Assembly (NCBI GenBank): GCA_030765525.1
Contig: JAVCCK010000008.1
Coordinates: forward strand, 1 to 64,000
Origin: Candidatus Lernaella stagnicola
GTDB taxonomy: Bacteria; Lernaellota; Lernaellaia; Lernaellales; Lernaellaceae
DNA length: 64,000 nt
Reading direction: 5' to 3'
The notes under the pieces are model-generated. The model had not been told where the DNA came from. It saw only the letters and a list, made by a program, of their open reading frames with translations, and ran no database searches. Below are positions 24,689 through 33,694 of this stretch, piece after piece. The first letter of the stretch is position 1. Every line of letters starts with the position of its first letter. The translations under genes were made by a program, and so were the position numbers.

Positions 24689-27303
24689 TTCTCCTGTAAG
24701 CGGACCAGGGCGCGCAGGGCCTCCAGCGGCGTTAATCCGTCCAGGTCCATGGCGCGGATTTCCTCTTCCACCGGCGAGGGCGCGCCGGCGAACAACTGCA
24801 GTTGGCCGGTTTTTGGTTTGCCTTCTTCGGATTGCCGCTTGGCGATCCGCGCGTGGCCGACTTCGTCGTACTCCACGGCTTCGAGGTTAGCCAGCACTTC
24901 CTTGGCGCGGTCGATAACCTGCGGCGGCAGCCCGGCCAAGCGTGCGACCTGAATTCCGTATGAACGGCTCGTCGCGCCGGGTACGATCTTCCGCAGAAAG
25001 AGGATGTCGTCGTTCCATTCCTTGACCGAGATATTGAAATTCCGCACGCCGGGGAGGGTGCGGGCCATGTCGGTCAACTCGTGATAGTGCGTGGCGAACA
25101 TGGTGCGTGCGCCGACGTGCTGTTCGTCGCGGATAAATTCCGCCACGGCCCAGGCGATCGACAGGCCGTCGAAGGTGCTGGTGCCGCGGCCGACTTCGTC
25201 GAGTACGATCAGCGAGCGCCGCGACGCATTGCGAAGGATGTCCGCGGTTTCGGTCATCTCCACCATGAACGTGCTTTGCCCGCGGGCCAGATTGTCCGAC
25301 GCGCCCACCCGCGTAAACACCCGGTCGACCACGCCCACGTGGCAACTGGACGCCGGGACGAACGAACCCATTTGGGCCATCACCACGATCAGCGCGACTT
25401 GGCGTATATACGTGGACTTGCCGGCCATGTTCGGACCGGTGATCAGCAGCAGGCGGTTGTCGCCGATGTCCAGGAAGGCGTCGTTGGGCACGAATCGTTC
25501 TTCCTTGAACGCAACCTCCACGACCGGATGGCGGCCGTCCTTGATATCCAAGGTGTCGTCCGGTCCGACGGTCGGCTTGCAGTAGCCGCGGGTCTCGGCC
25601 AGCAGCGCGAAGCACGCCAGCACATCGACTTGCGCCACCACGCGGGCGCTGGTTTGAATGCGCTCGACCTGGTCGGCCACAATCTGCCGCACTTGCGTGA
25701 ACAAGTCGTATTCGAGCTCGCTCAGCTTGTCCTGCGCGGTGAGAATCTTCTCCTCGATCTCCTTGAGCTCGGGCGTGATGAAACGCTCCGCGTTCACCAG
25801 CGTTTGCTTGCGTGTGTAGTCCTCGGGCACGAGGTGCAGGTTCGCTTTGCTCACTTCGATGTAGTAGCCGAAGACGTTGTTGTAGCGGACCTTCAGGCTC
25901 GTCACGCCGGTGCGCTGCCGCTCGCGCTGCTCGATCTCGGCGATGATGCCGCGGCCGCTGCGGGCAATGTGCCGCAACTCATCGACCTGCTCGTCGTAGC
26001 CGCTCTTGATCAGACTACCCTCGCGCACGGTGATCGGCGGTTCGTCATCGATAGCGTTATCCAGCAGACCGCGAATGTCCTCGAGCAAGTCCAGCGACTC
26101 GACCAGTTCCCGCAAGAGGGGACTTTCAAAGACCGCCAACGCCGCCTGCAAATCAGGTAGGCGGGCGAGGCTGACGCGCAAGCTCACTAGGTCGCGGGCG
26201 TTGCAGGATGCGAGGCCGATCTTCCCCGCCAGGCGCTCCAAGTCGTGGATCGTCTCCATGGCCTCGCCGAGGGCTTCGCGATCGGCACGGCGCTGCACGA
26301 GTTCGGCCACCGCGTCCAGGCGTCCCCGAATCGGCTCGGGCTGCACGAGGGGATAGGTGATCCAACGCTTCAGCAGGCGTGCGCCCATGGCGGTGCGGGT
26401 TTCGTCAAGCACGGCCAACAAGCTGTCACGACGCCCGCCGTCGCGGAGGTTGGCGGTCAACTCGAGGTTCCGCTTCGCCGCTTCATCCAAGACGAGAAAA
26501 GCGCCGGACCGATCCACGATGATCTCGCGGAGATGCGCCAGCTCGCGTTTCTGAGTCATCTGCAGGTAGATCAACGTCGCCCCGGCCGCGCACATCGCGG
26601 GCGCCAACTCGTCGTTGGGCTCGAAACGCGGAAACTGCTCGGTCAGGCGCGCGCGGGCGTCGTCCAGATCGAAGGTGTCGGGCGATTGAAAGGTCAAGAA
26701 GCGACCGGGCAACGCTTGTTGCAGTTGCGCCACGCGCGGGTCGTCCTGCAAGCCCTCGGGAAGAATAATCTCCGCCGGTTCCGCGCGGACCCATTCATCG
26801 GCCAGATCCTCCAGCGACTCGTGTTGTCCGATCCGAAACTCGCCCGTCGAGAGGTCGCAGAGGCAAAAGCCGTATTCGTCGTCGGCCAGGTACACGCCCA
26901 TCAGGTAGTTGTTGTCTTTTTCGTCGAGCAAGTCGTCGCTGCCGATCACCAGGCCCGGCGTGACCACACGTGTGACGGCGCGTTTGACGATCCCCTTGGC
27001 TTGGCGCGGGTCTTCGATCTGGTCGCAAATGGCCACTTTGCGCCCGGCGCGCACCAGCTTGGCCAGGTAGGAACTCAGCGCATGATAGGGGATGCCGCAC
27101 AGGGGGATTCGCTCGCCGGCGGATTTGTGGGAGCGGCTCGTCAGGGCGATGTCGAGGATCTTCGCGGCGATTTCGGCGTCCTCGAAGAACATCTCGTAAA
27201 AATCGCCCATGCGAAACAATAAGATATGGCCCGGGTACTGCGACTTGATGTCGAGGTACTGGCGTATCATGGGCGTAAGTTTTTTGGTCGCCTTTGTGGC
27301 CAT
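24676..27303 (-). CDS. mutS: DNA mismatch repair protein MutS
   Basis: 875 aa from ATG 27303; an upstream TTG-started extension is unlikely. The mismatch-wedging Phe-x-Glu lies in MGDFYEMFFEDAE (about residue 38). The connector, lever and clamp domains follow. The ATPase has Walker A GPNMAGKSTYIRQ, Walker B LDEVGRGTSTFDG and ATHYHELTD. It recognises mispairs and small loops and recruits MutL. mutL is not nearby. The first gene of a mutS-amidase-xerD string. Confidence 0.96.
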   Translation of the reverse strand: MATKATKKLTPMIRQYLDIKSQYPGHILLFRMGDFYEMFFEDAEIAAKILDIALTSRSHKSAGERIPLCGIPYHALSSYLAKLVRAGRKVAICDQIEDPRQAKGIVKRAVTRVVTPGLVIGSDDLLDEKDNNYLMGVYLADDEYGFCLCDLSTGEFRIGQHESLEDLADEWVRAEPAEIILPEGLQDDPRVAQLQQALPGRFLTFQSPDTFDLDDARARLTEQFPRFEPNDELAPAMCAAGATLIYLQMTQKRELAHLREIIVDRSGAFLVLDEAAKRNLELTANLRDGGRRDSLLAVLDETRTAMGARLLKRWITYPLVQPEPIRGRLDAVAELVQRRADREALGEAMETIHDLERLAGKIGLASCNARDLVSLRVSLARLPDLQAALAVFESPLLRELVESLDLLEDIRGLLDNAIDDEPPITVREGSLIKSGYDEQVDELRHIARSGRGIIAEIEQRERQRTGVTSLKVRYNNVFGYYIEVSKANLHLVPEDYTRKQTLVNAERFITPELKEIEEKILTAQDKLSELEYDLFTQVRQIVADQVERIQTSARVVAQVDVLACFALLAETRGYCKPTVGPDDTLDIKDGRHPVVEVAFKEERFVPNDAFLDIGDNRLLLITGPNMAGKSTYIRQVALIVVMAQMGSFVPASSCHVGVVDRVFTRVGASDNLARGQSTFMVEMTETADILRNASRRSLIVLDEVGRGTSTFDGLSIAWAVAEFIRDEQHVGARTMFATHYHELTDMARTLPGVRNFNISVKEWNDDILFLRKIVPGATSRSYGIQVARLAGLPPQVIDRAKEVLANLEAVEYDEVGHARIAKRQSEEGKPKTGQLQLFAGAPSPVEEEIRAMDLDGLTPLEALRALVRLQEKCKK

Positions 27304-27427
27304 GCCGCAATCCCGTGGAACTTGAATCGACAAGCTAACAAAATCGATGGACCGCTTCAAACAGATCGTCCGGAGCGGATAAGACGCCTTAGCCGTTCAG
27401 AGATCGCGCCGGCGTATCGGCCGCGGA

Positions 27428-28843
27428 TCAGGCCTTTTCGAAAAACGCCTTGTAGGCCAAGTAAGCGCTGTATACGTCGTCCTTATGGGCGAGTTCGAAA
27501 GGACTGTGCATCGACAACAATGCGGGCCCGACGTCGAGCACGTCGCAGCCGTGAGTGGCGAAATACAGCGCGACGGTTCCGCCGCCGCCTTCGTCGATCT
27601 TGCCCAGTTCGCCCGTTTGCCACGGCACCTTGGCTGCGTTCAGGGTTCGCCGCACCTCACCGAGAAATTCGGCGTGCGCGTCCGAGGCTCCTGATTTGCC
27701 GCGCGAGCCGGTGTATTTCGTCAGGCAGACGCCTCGGCCGAAGTACGCGGCGTTGCGTTTGTCGTGCACGTCGGGCCATGAGGGATCCAATGCGGCGTTG
27801 ACGTCGGCGGATAGTACGCGGCTTTCGGCGATGGCGCGAAACACGGCCATTTCGCTGCAGACGCCTTCTCGTTCCAGCAGACGCCCGATCAAATCGGGAA
27901 AAAACCGCCCGTGTGCGCCGGTGTTGCCGAACGAACCGATCTCTTCCTTATCCATGAACAAGGCGATCGACGTGCGCTTGGGCCGCTTGTCCAGGTCGAG
28001 CAATGCCCGCAGGCTCGTGTAGACGCAGATACAGTCATCCTGCCCGTACGCGCCAATCGCCGCGCGATCCAGGCCCACGTGCCGCGCCGGCCCGGCCGGG
28101 ACAAACTCCAACTCCGCGGAGATCAAGTCCTCTTCCACGATGCCGTATTTGTCGTACAAGAGTTTTAGGATTTGCAGTTTGACGCGGTTCTTGCCGTCAC
28201 CCGGTTTACCCAAGGGGCGGCCGCCGAAGAGCACGTTGAGCTTCTCACCGGGAATCGCATCGGCCATCTTTTTTGCGTTTTGCGCTTTTGCGGCCAGGTG
28301 GGGCAGCAGGTCCGTGACCGTGAACACGGGATCGCCATCGTCGTCGCCGATCGCGATTTCGACGGTATCGCCGTTGGCGAGCACGACCACGCCGTAGAGC
28401 GCCAGCGGCCGTGTGACCCACTGGTGTTTGCGAATGCCGCCGTAGTAGTGGGTTTTCAGCAGTGCCAGGCCTTGGTCTTCATAGAGTGGCTCGGGTTTCA
28501 TGTCCAAGCGGGGGGAATCCACGTGGCTTACGACCACATTGACGCCCTTGGAAATAGGTTGGCGTCCGAGGTGCACCAGCGCCGCGGCCTTGCCCTTGAA
28601 GGAGTAATAGAACCGGCTGCCCGTGGCATCGGCCCGTAACGATTTGAAGCGGGCCCGCCGGGCGAAGCGCTCGATTTCCCGCACCGCCAGGCGCTCGGTT
28701 TTGACCTTGTCTAAAAAGGCCATGTAGTCGGCGCAGAAAGGTTCGACTTCTTTACGCCGATCCGCCGTGAAATGATCGTGAGCCGCCAGCCGCTCCCGCA
28801 AGAGTTTCTTTTTTAGCTGTTTGAAGCTTTCCTCTTTGGGCAT
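27428..28843 (-). CDS. M18-family aspartyl aminopeptidase
   Basis: 471 aa from ATG 28843, chosen for its AGGAAGGAG site 7 nt upstream. Zinc-site motifs of M18 are visible: VVSHVDSPRLD (His and Asp), MDKEEIGSFGNTGAHG (catalytic Glu pair) and LSMHSPFELAHKDDV (C-terminal His). These are dodecameric cytosolic peptidases that remove N-terminal acidic or other residues. The close match to the ApeA-type clade suggests a housekeeping peptidase. The preceding lipoprotein gene ends inside this gene's ribosome site. Confidence 0.88.
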   Translation of the reverse strand: MPKEESFKQLKKKLLRERLAAHDHFTADRRKEVEPFCADYMAFLDKVKTERLAVREIERFARRARFKSLRADATGSRFYYSFKGKAAALVHLGRQPISKGVNVVVSHVDSPRLDMKPEPLYEDQGLALLKTHYYGGIRKHQWVTRPLALYGVVVLANGDTVEIAIGDDDGDPVFTVTDLLPHLAAKAQNAKKMADAIPGEKLNVLFGGRPLGKPGDGKNRVKLQILKLLYDKYGIVEEDLISAELEFVPAGPARHVGLDRAAIGAYGQDDCICVYTSLRALLDLDKRPKRTSIALFMDKEEIGSFGNTGAHGRFFPDLIGRLLEREGVCSEMAVFRAIAESRVLSADVNAALDPSWPDVHDKRNAAYFGRGVCLTKYTGSRGKSGASDAHAEFLGEVRRTLNAAKVPWQTGELGKIDEGGGGTVALYFATHGCDVLDVGPALLSMHSPFELAHKDDVYSAYLAYKAFFEKA

Positions 28844-28857
28844 GATGTCGCTCCTTC

Positions 28858-29724
28858 CTACTTTTTGGGACAAGCAGAATCTAAGAATTCCAAATCCCCG
28901 CCGATGATGTTCGAAGCGAGACCCCGATTGTCGGAGAGTTGCAGCTTGAAATTCACGATTTCGCCGTCGGGCACGCCGCCGTCGAAGCCGAACTCCAGGC
29001 CGATCGATCCCTGCGGTGGCGCTGATCCGGTGAGGGTTCCGCCCACCGGCGGGAAGGTGTTGTTGATGATGATCGACAGCGTGCCGCCGCTGAGATTGGC
29101 CTCGGCGTCCACGTAATCGAAAATGATATCGAAGGTCGCGCCGTCGGCGGTGCAGGCCGGATCCGGATCGAAACGGAGATTGGAAATAACCGGCGCGGTA
29201 TTCACTCCGTAGGAGCGGAACGTCGCGGCGACCCGGTTGCTCTTATTACCGGCCACGTCGGTCAATTCGATCTCGACGTTCACGGTGCCGGTAGGTAGGT
29301 CTTCGGACATCTGGTAGGCGAAGTCGATGAATCCGGAAAATTCGCCCGCGGTGACCGCATCGAAGGTACCGGCGCTTATGCCGTCGAAAAAGAGTTCAAC
29401 AACGCCGCCGTTCACGTCGCCCTCGAGATCCTGCCAGTGGAAGGATAGCGAGATCAGATCGCCGGAATATCCCTCGTCGGGCAGCAGCGATAAGCCGTCG
29501 ATCAACGGCGCGGGGCCGGTGGGCGTATCGTCGTCATCGTCGTCGTCATCGTCGTCGGCGGTGTCGTCGTCGGCGGTCGTATCGTCGTCGGCGGTCGTAT
29601 CGTCGTTATCATCGTCGTCGCCGTCGATGTCGTCGTCATCGTCGTCGTCGCCGCAAGCGAAAACGGCGACGAACGGCAGGGTCACCAGCAACATGAATAC
29701 CACTATCAGGCGCGGGAAAGACAT
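28858..29724 (-). CDS. Poly-Asp linker lipoprotein with beta-sandwich domains
   Basis: 288 aa. Lipobox VAVFAC (Cys about 24) is followed at once by Gly and a run of Asp. A linker rich in DDD and TTADDD repeats extends to about residue 68. Two Ig-like or cadherin-like beta domains then follow (PLIDGLSLLPDEGYSGDLISLSFHWQD; APVISNLRFDPDPACTADG). The Asp run at +3 to +9 is unusual and may affect lipoprotein sorting or bind divalent ions. Function is unknown; likely displayed at the cell surface or in the periplasm. Confidence 0.8.
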   Translation of the reverse strand: MSFPRLIVVFMLLVTLPFVAVFACGDDDDDDDIDGDDDDNDDTTADDDTTADDDTADDDDDDDDDDTPTGPAPLIDGLSLLPDEGYSGDLISLSFHWQDLEGDVNGGVVELFFDGISAGTFDAVTAGEFSGFIDFAYQMSEDLPTGTVNVEIELTDVAGNKSNRVAATFRSYGVNTAPVISNLRFDPDPACTADGATFDIIFDYVDAEANLSGGTLSIIINNTFPPVGGTLTGSAPPQGSIGLEFGFDGGVPDGEIVNFKLQLSDNRGLASNIIGGDLEFLDSACPKK

Positions 29725-29869
29725 ATTCTACCTCCAACAAGTAGAAGCTCTAAGACCGGTTACTATAACGCCCGATTAGGCTTTTCGCCAGACCTCGTTG
29801 CGCGGTCGATCGGGGACCCTCCTGCGCGCCGCGCACCCCGTTGAACGGGGGCGTCACGCGGTTTGTTTT

Positions 29870-30781
29870 TCACTTCCTTTTCAACAGCCTCCGAAAGATG
29901 GACGGCTTCTTTTTACGCAGCGCGCGGCGAATTTGGGGCAGGGCGGCTTCGGCGGCTTCCCGTCCCCCGGCGATGATTTTTTCCGCCGCGGTGAAGTCGG
30001 CCCAGTGATGCTCGCCGACCGCGGGCGTGATCACAACGTCGGCCTCGCTCACCTGAAGCGAGATCAGTATCTTCTTGGTGATCTCGTGCGTCCGGAAATA
30101 CACTTCCAACGCCCGTTTCAGTTCCGCCGGGTGCATCGCGTCATGGGAAACGTTGACCGCAATGACGATATCCGCGCCCATCTCGCGGGCCACGCCGACC
30201 GGTACCATGTTGACGACGCCGCCGTCGATGTACTCCGCGTCACCGAGCTTGATCGGCGGAAACGCGCCCGGGATCGCGCTCGAGGCGGCGACCGCGTCAA
30301 TGACCGAGCCCTTGCGAAAAACGTGTTGGACCCCGCCGACCATTTCGCACGCGATCACGCCGAGTGGGATGTGCAGGCTGCGAATATCGCGGTCGTCAAT
30401 GAAAGGCTTCAGAAGTGAGTACAAGTCTTCGCGGTCCAAATACGATAGGCGCGTGACCTGGCTGCCCAACGCGATGCCTTTGCGCAAGCGCGAGACGACG
30501 GCGTCGAGGAATCCCATGTCCTCTTCCGCCCCGCGACGCAGGTCGTGGATGCGCGAATTGGTGAACTCGGGGCTGGAATAGAAGCGCACGACGCGCTCCA
30601 CGATTTTGTCGATGTGCGGCCGCGCCGCGTAAACCGCGCCCACTAAGCTGCCCATGCTCGTCCCGGCGATCAGGTCGACGGGTATCCGTTCGCGTTCCAA
30701 CACTTGGAGCACGCCTAGATGGGCCAGGCCGCGCGCGGCTCCGCCCCCCAAAGCCAAACCGATTTTTACGCGTTTACTCAT
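29870..30781 (-). CDS. Patatin-like phospholipase (RssA-type)
   Basis: 303 aa from ATG 30781, which overlaps the upstream stop by 4 bp. Oxyanion loop GGGAARGLAHLGVLQ (about 10-24), nucleophile elbow GTSMGS (Ser about 42), and the catalytic Asp in EYIDGGVVNMVP (about 193). It is a cytoplasmic serine acyl hydrolase of the Ser-Asp dyad type; the physiological lipid is unknown. It is co-transcribed with the NTF2-like gene upstream. Confidence 0.88.
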   Translation of the reverse strand: MSKRVKIGLALGGGAARGLAHLGVLQVLERERIPVDLIAGTSMGSLVGAVYAARPHIDKIVERVVRFYSSPEFTNSRIHDLRRGAEEDMGFLDAVVSRLRKGIALGSQVTRLSYLDREDLYSLLKPFIDDRDIRSLHIPLGVIACEMVGGVQHVFRKGSVIDAVAASSAIPGAFPPIKLGDAEYIDGGVVNMVPVGVAREMGADIVIAVNVSHDAMHPAELKRALEVYFRTHEITKKILISLQVSEADVVITPAVGEHHWADFTAAEKIIAGGREAAEAALPQIRRALRKKKPSIFRRLLKRK

Positions 30782-31275
30782 TTTCCGCCGAGTATTCTGT
30801 CGACCGGGATGCCCCATTCAGCGGCCGTCACGTCGCCGATGCCGACGAGCCGCCACGTCGAGCCGTCTTTCGCCAGGGTTAGTTCCACGTTTTGCCGGTA
30901 AGCCGTCGGTCGCGACGGCGGTCCTTGTTTCGAAATCGTCTCGGCCACGGTGGCGTCGACACGCACGTGACATCGGAACGTTGCCTTCTCGCCGTCGACC
31001 TCGACGTCCGGTTGGATCAATTTGATGTCGACCTGCTTGTAGCGCTCCCGGCTGTAGTCGAGCAACATCATCCATTCCTCGGCACCCAAGCCCAGTAAGT
31101 CTTGAAACTGAGGATGGAAGAACGCCTTCACCGCGTCGCGGTCCTCGTTCTCGATCGCCGTAATGGCCGCCACGACGGCCGCTTCTACTTTTGCCTCGGG
31201 GCGCAGGTAACAATGGTGGACGACGGCGCCAACCACGAGCAGCAACACAGCGATGGCAATCCAGCGTTTCATCAT
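30778..31275 (-). CDS. NTF2-like/DUF4878-type membrane-anchored protein
   Basis: 165 aa. N-terminal membrane anchor or signal (about 5-21), then a helical stretch (AKVEAAVVAAITAIENEDRDAVKAFFHPQFQDLL) and a curved-sheet region (EVDGEKATFRCHVRVDATV, VELTLAKDGSTWRLVGIGDV), as in NTF2/SnoaL folds. No active-site residues could be named. It is translationally coupled to the patatin gene. Confidence 0.6.
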   Translation of the reverse strand: MMKRWIAIAVLLLVVGAVVHHCYLRPEAKVEAAVVAAITAIENEDRDAVKAFFHPQFQDLLGLGAEEWMMLLDYSRERYKQVDIKLIQPDVEVDGEKATFRCHVRVDATVAETISKQGPPSRPTAYRQNVELTLAKDGSTWRLVGIGDVTAAEWGIPVDRILGGK

Positions 31276-31323
31276 GACTCCCTTTCGGTCGTCGCGTTCC
31301 CGGCGCCGCGGAACACGCAGCCC

Positions 31324-31641
31324 TTACTGCAACCGCGATTTGCGCTTGCGCTTCAGGCCGATCAACGTGCCGTCCTCGCCGCCCAGCACCACCAACAATT
31401 TATGGCGGCATTGCGGGCAGAGCGTCAGGTCTATTTCCATATGAACTTGGTTCTCCAAGGTTTCCTCATCCATTTTCGCGGTCTCCTCGACGAGCTTCGC
31501 CAAACTCTCATCGCGCGCCGACGCCGGCAGAAAGCCGTCCCAGACGGACGTGATTTCCACAAAGGCGTGGTATTTGGTCGCGCCCAGCGGCAATTCCCGC
31601 CCACAGCGGTCGCAGGTTGTGGCCAGTTGCTTTGGGTTCAC
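31324..31641 (-). CDS. Zinc-ribbon protein of unknown function
   Basis: 105 aa. One Cys pair near the N-terminus (CDRCGREL, about 10-13) and a second (LCPQCRHKLL, about 75-78) should form a zinc ribbon around a helical insert. A basic tail (LKRKRKSRLQ) could contact nucleic acid. Its start overlaps the selA stop by 4 bp, so it is made with SelA. A link to selenium metabolism is not shown by the sequence. Confidence 0.7.
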   Translation of the reverse strand: MNPKQLATTCDRCGRELPLGATKYHAFVEITSVWDGFLPASARDESLAKLVEETAKMDEETLENQVHMEIDLTLCPQCRHKLLVVLGGEDGTLIGLKRKRKSRLQ

Positions 31642-33050
31642 GGAGTTTCCTCGGTCAGTGTTTCCACCAAGGCAATGTGCAAATCGCGCCGGTCGCCGTC
31701 AAGAATCGTTCGCGGATCAAGCAACAGGCGATCGCGTTCGATGCGCGCAATGACCGGTACGGCGCGAGCCCGCAATCGAGACGCCACCCGGTCGACCGAC
31801 AAATGCTTCGGCGCAATCGCGACCACCGGACCCGCCAATTCGGCAAAGGGCAGGGCGCCGCCGCCCACTTGCCCGTGGGATTTTACGACGCTCACCTTCG
31901 CGTGCTTGCCGAGAGCCGCGGCCAGCGCCTGGGCAATCGTACGCGCGCGTCGGCGCAACGTTTCGTTCTTCGCGCCCAGCATGCGCAGGGTCGGAATCTC
32001 CCGCATGGCGCGTTGCGGATCGCGGTACAACTGCAACGTGGCTTCCAAGGCGGCCAACGTCATTTTGTCGACGCGCAGGGCTCGGTGCAGCGGATTCTCG
32101 GCGATCGTCCCAATGATCTTCTTGCCGCCGAGCAACACCCCGGCTTGGGGACCACCCAGCAGCTTGTCGCCGCTGAACGTGACCAAGTCGAGCCCTTCCT
32201 GCAGCGCTTCGGCCACCGTGGGCTCGTGCGGCAACCCCAAACTCGCGGTGTTGAGCATCGAGCCGCTGCCTAAATCCTCGAAAGCCAGCAGCCCGCGCGC
32301 GTGGGCCAGCGTCGCCAAATCCGCGCCCGATACGCTCTCGGTAAATCCAAGAATGTGATAGTTGCTCGTGTGAACCTTCAGCAGCACCGCCGTGTGTTCG
32401 CCGATGGCCTGCTCGAAATCTTTGCGATGCGTGCGGTTGGTCGTGCCCACTTCCACCAGGCGCGCGCCGCTTTCCGCCAACACCGCGGGAATCCGAAAAC
32501 TGCCGCCGATTTCCACCAATTCACCACGGCTCACCACGACTTCCCGGCCTCGGGCGAAGGCCGAAAGCGCCAGCATGACAGCCGCCGCGTTGTTGTTGAC
32601 CACCAGCGCGGCCTCGGCGCCGGTCAACTCGCACAGGAGCTCCTCGACCAAAGCATATCGGCTGCCGCGCCGGCCCGCAGCCAAGTCGTACTCGAGGTTG
32701 GAGTACCCTTTCGCCGCCGTCACGACGGCCTCGATGGCCGTTTTGGCCAGTGGCGAGCGACCCAGGTTCGTGTGCACCACGACGCCGGTGGCGTTGATCA
32801 CCCGCTTGAGCTTCGGCGCGGCCATCGCGCACGCCCGCTGTTGCACACCGGCCGCGATGTCCGCCTCGGTGATCTCGATCGCGAGGTCGTTTTTCAGCCG
32901 TTCGCGCGCGGCGTCGATTTCGGCGCGCAGTGCATCCACGACCAGGGAGCGCGGAAGGTGTTCAACCATCGCTGCCACGTCGGGGTGGTGAATCAAATCG
33001 CCGACCGCCGGCAGGGCGCGAAGCTTATCGGACAACGCTTTGTTCGTCAT
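31638..33050 (-). CDS. selA: L-seryl-tRNA(Sec) selenium transferase
   Basis: 470 aa from ATG 33050. N-terminal helical domain, then a PLP fold type I domain with NATGVVVHTNLGRSPL, GSRYALVEELLCELTGAEAALVVNNNAAA and the PLP-binding Lys in TFSGDKLLGGPQAG. It converts Ser-tRNA(Sec) to selenocysteinyl-tRNA using selenophosphate. selB, selC and selD are not in the window, and I saw no obvious in-frame TGA selenocysteine codon here. The gene starts divergently from the 33185 gene. Confidence 0.93.
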   Translation of the reverse strand: MTNKALSDKLRALPAVGDLIHHPDVAAMVEHLPRSLVVDALRAEIDAARERLKNDLAIEITEADIAAGVQQRACAMAAPKLKRVINATGVVVHTNLGRSPLAKTAIEAVVTAAKGYSNLEYDLAAGRRGSRYALVEELLCELTGAEAALVVNNNAAAVMLALSAFARGREVVVSRGELVEIGGSFRIPAVLAESGARLVEVGTTNRTHRKDFEQAIGEHTAVLLKVHTSNYHILGFTESVSGADLATLAHARGLLAFEDLGSGSMLNTASLGLPHEPTVAEALQEGLDLVTFSGDKLLGGPQAGVLLGGKKIIGTIAENPLHRALRVDKMTLAALEATLQLYRDPQRAMREIPTLRMLGAKNETLRRRARTIAQALAAALGKHAKVSVVKSHGQVGGGALPFAELAGPVVAIAPKHLSVDRVASRLRARAVPVIARIERDRLLLDPRTILDGDRRDLHIALVETLTEETP

Positions 33051-33184
33051 GGCGCTGACTATACGGAACCCAGCGCCCACGGGGCAAGGCCGGTTCTTTT
33101 CCGTTTCTGGCTTTCCGGAGAATCATTGGCTATGGTACATAGGGTACAAGCAATTCCACTTCAACCGACTATTGGAGCCGTGAC

Positions 33185-33685
33185 ATGAGCGTAGCGGATA
33201 AACTTCGGGAACTGGCCGAAAAAGTGCCCGGCGTCGCTGAGTTTCTGGAGCGCGAAGACCTTCGCGAACAAGATAAACTCGTGCGCGATTACGCGGCCGA
33301 CCAAATGACGAAAATCAAGGACGGCATTACGGGAATCAAGAAAGTGCTGCTGGAGAAGATGCAACTGAGCCTGTTGGACGATTTCGATCGCCTGGGCCAG
33401 ATCATCGGCCGGCTGCGCGAGTCGCATCGCTTCGCCGCCTATGGCTACGCCGGTGCGTTCGATCGCAAGAAAATCAACGAGCCGGAACTGCAGGACATGC
33501 TCGACAAGGACCTCGAAATCCTCGATACCGTCGAGCAACTCGTGGGGGATTGCGGCGACTTGTGCGCCTCGGTCACCGACGAGGACGGCGCAAAAACCGC
33601 CCTGGCTAGTCTGCGGGTGGAAATCAAAAAACTCGAAGCGCTGATCGAATCGCGCCGCGCCATTGCCGGCCGAACCGGCTTGTAG
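33185..33685 (+). CDS. Small helical protein of unknown function
   Basis: 166 aa, charged and largely helical, without signal or membrane segment. Ribosome site GGAG 7 nt before ATG. It begins MSVADKLRELAEKVPGVAEFLERED, and the C-terminal part (KTALASLRVEIKKLEALIESRR) looks like a coiled coil. It is paired with the SPFH gene 9 bp downstream, so it may be an adaptor for that assembly. Confidence 0.7.
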   Translation: MSVADKLRELAEKVPGVAEFLEREDLREQDKLVRDYAADQMTKIKDGITGIKKVLLEKMQLSLLDDFDRLGQIIGRLRESHRFAAYGYAGAFDRKKINEPELQDMLDKDLEILDTVEQLVGDCGDLCASVTDEDGAKTALASLRVEIKKLEALIESRRAIAGRTGL

Positions 33686-33694
33686 GAGGCGACC

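Noticed and set aside
29510-29660. Poly-Ser frames opposite the poly-Asp linkers
   Set aside because: They are antisense shadows of GAC/GAT triplet tracts.
31638-33050. tRNA-Sec or selenoprotein near selA
   Set aside because: No cloverleaf of the long tRNA-Sec type and no convincing in-frame TGA were seen.
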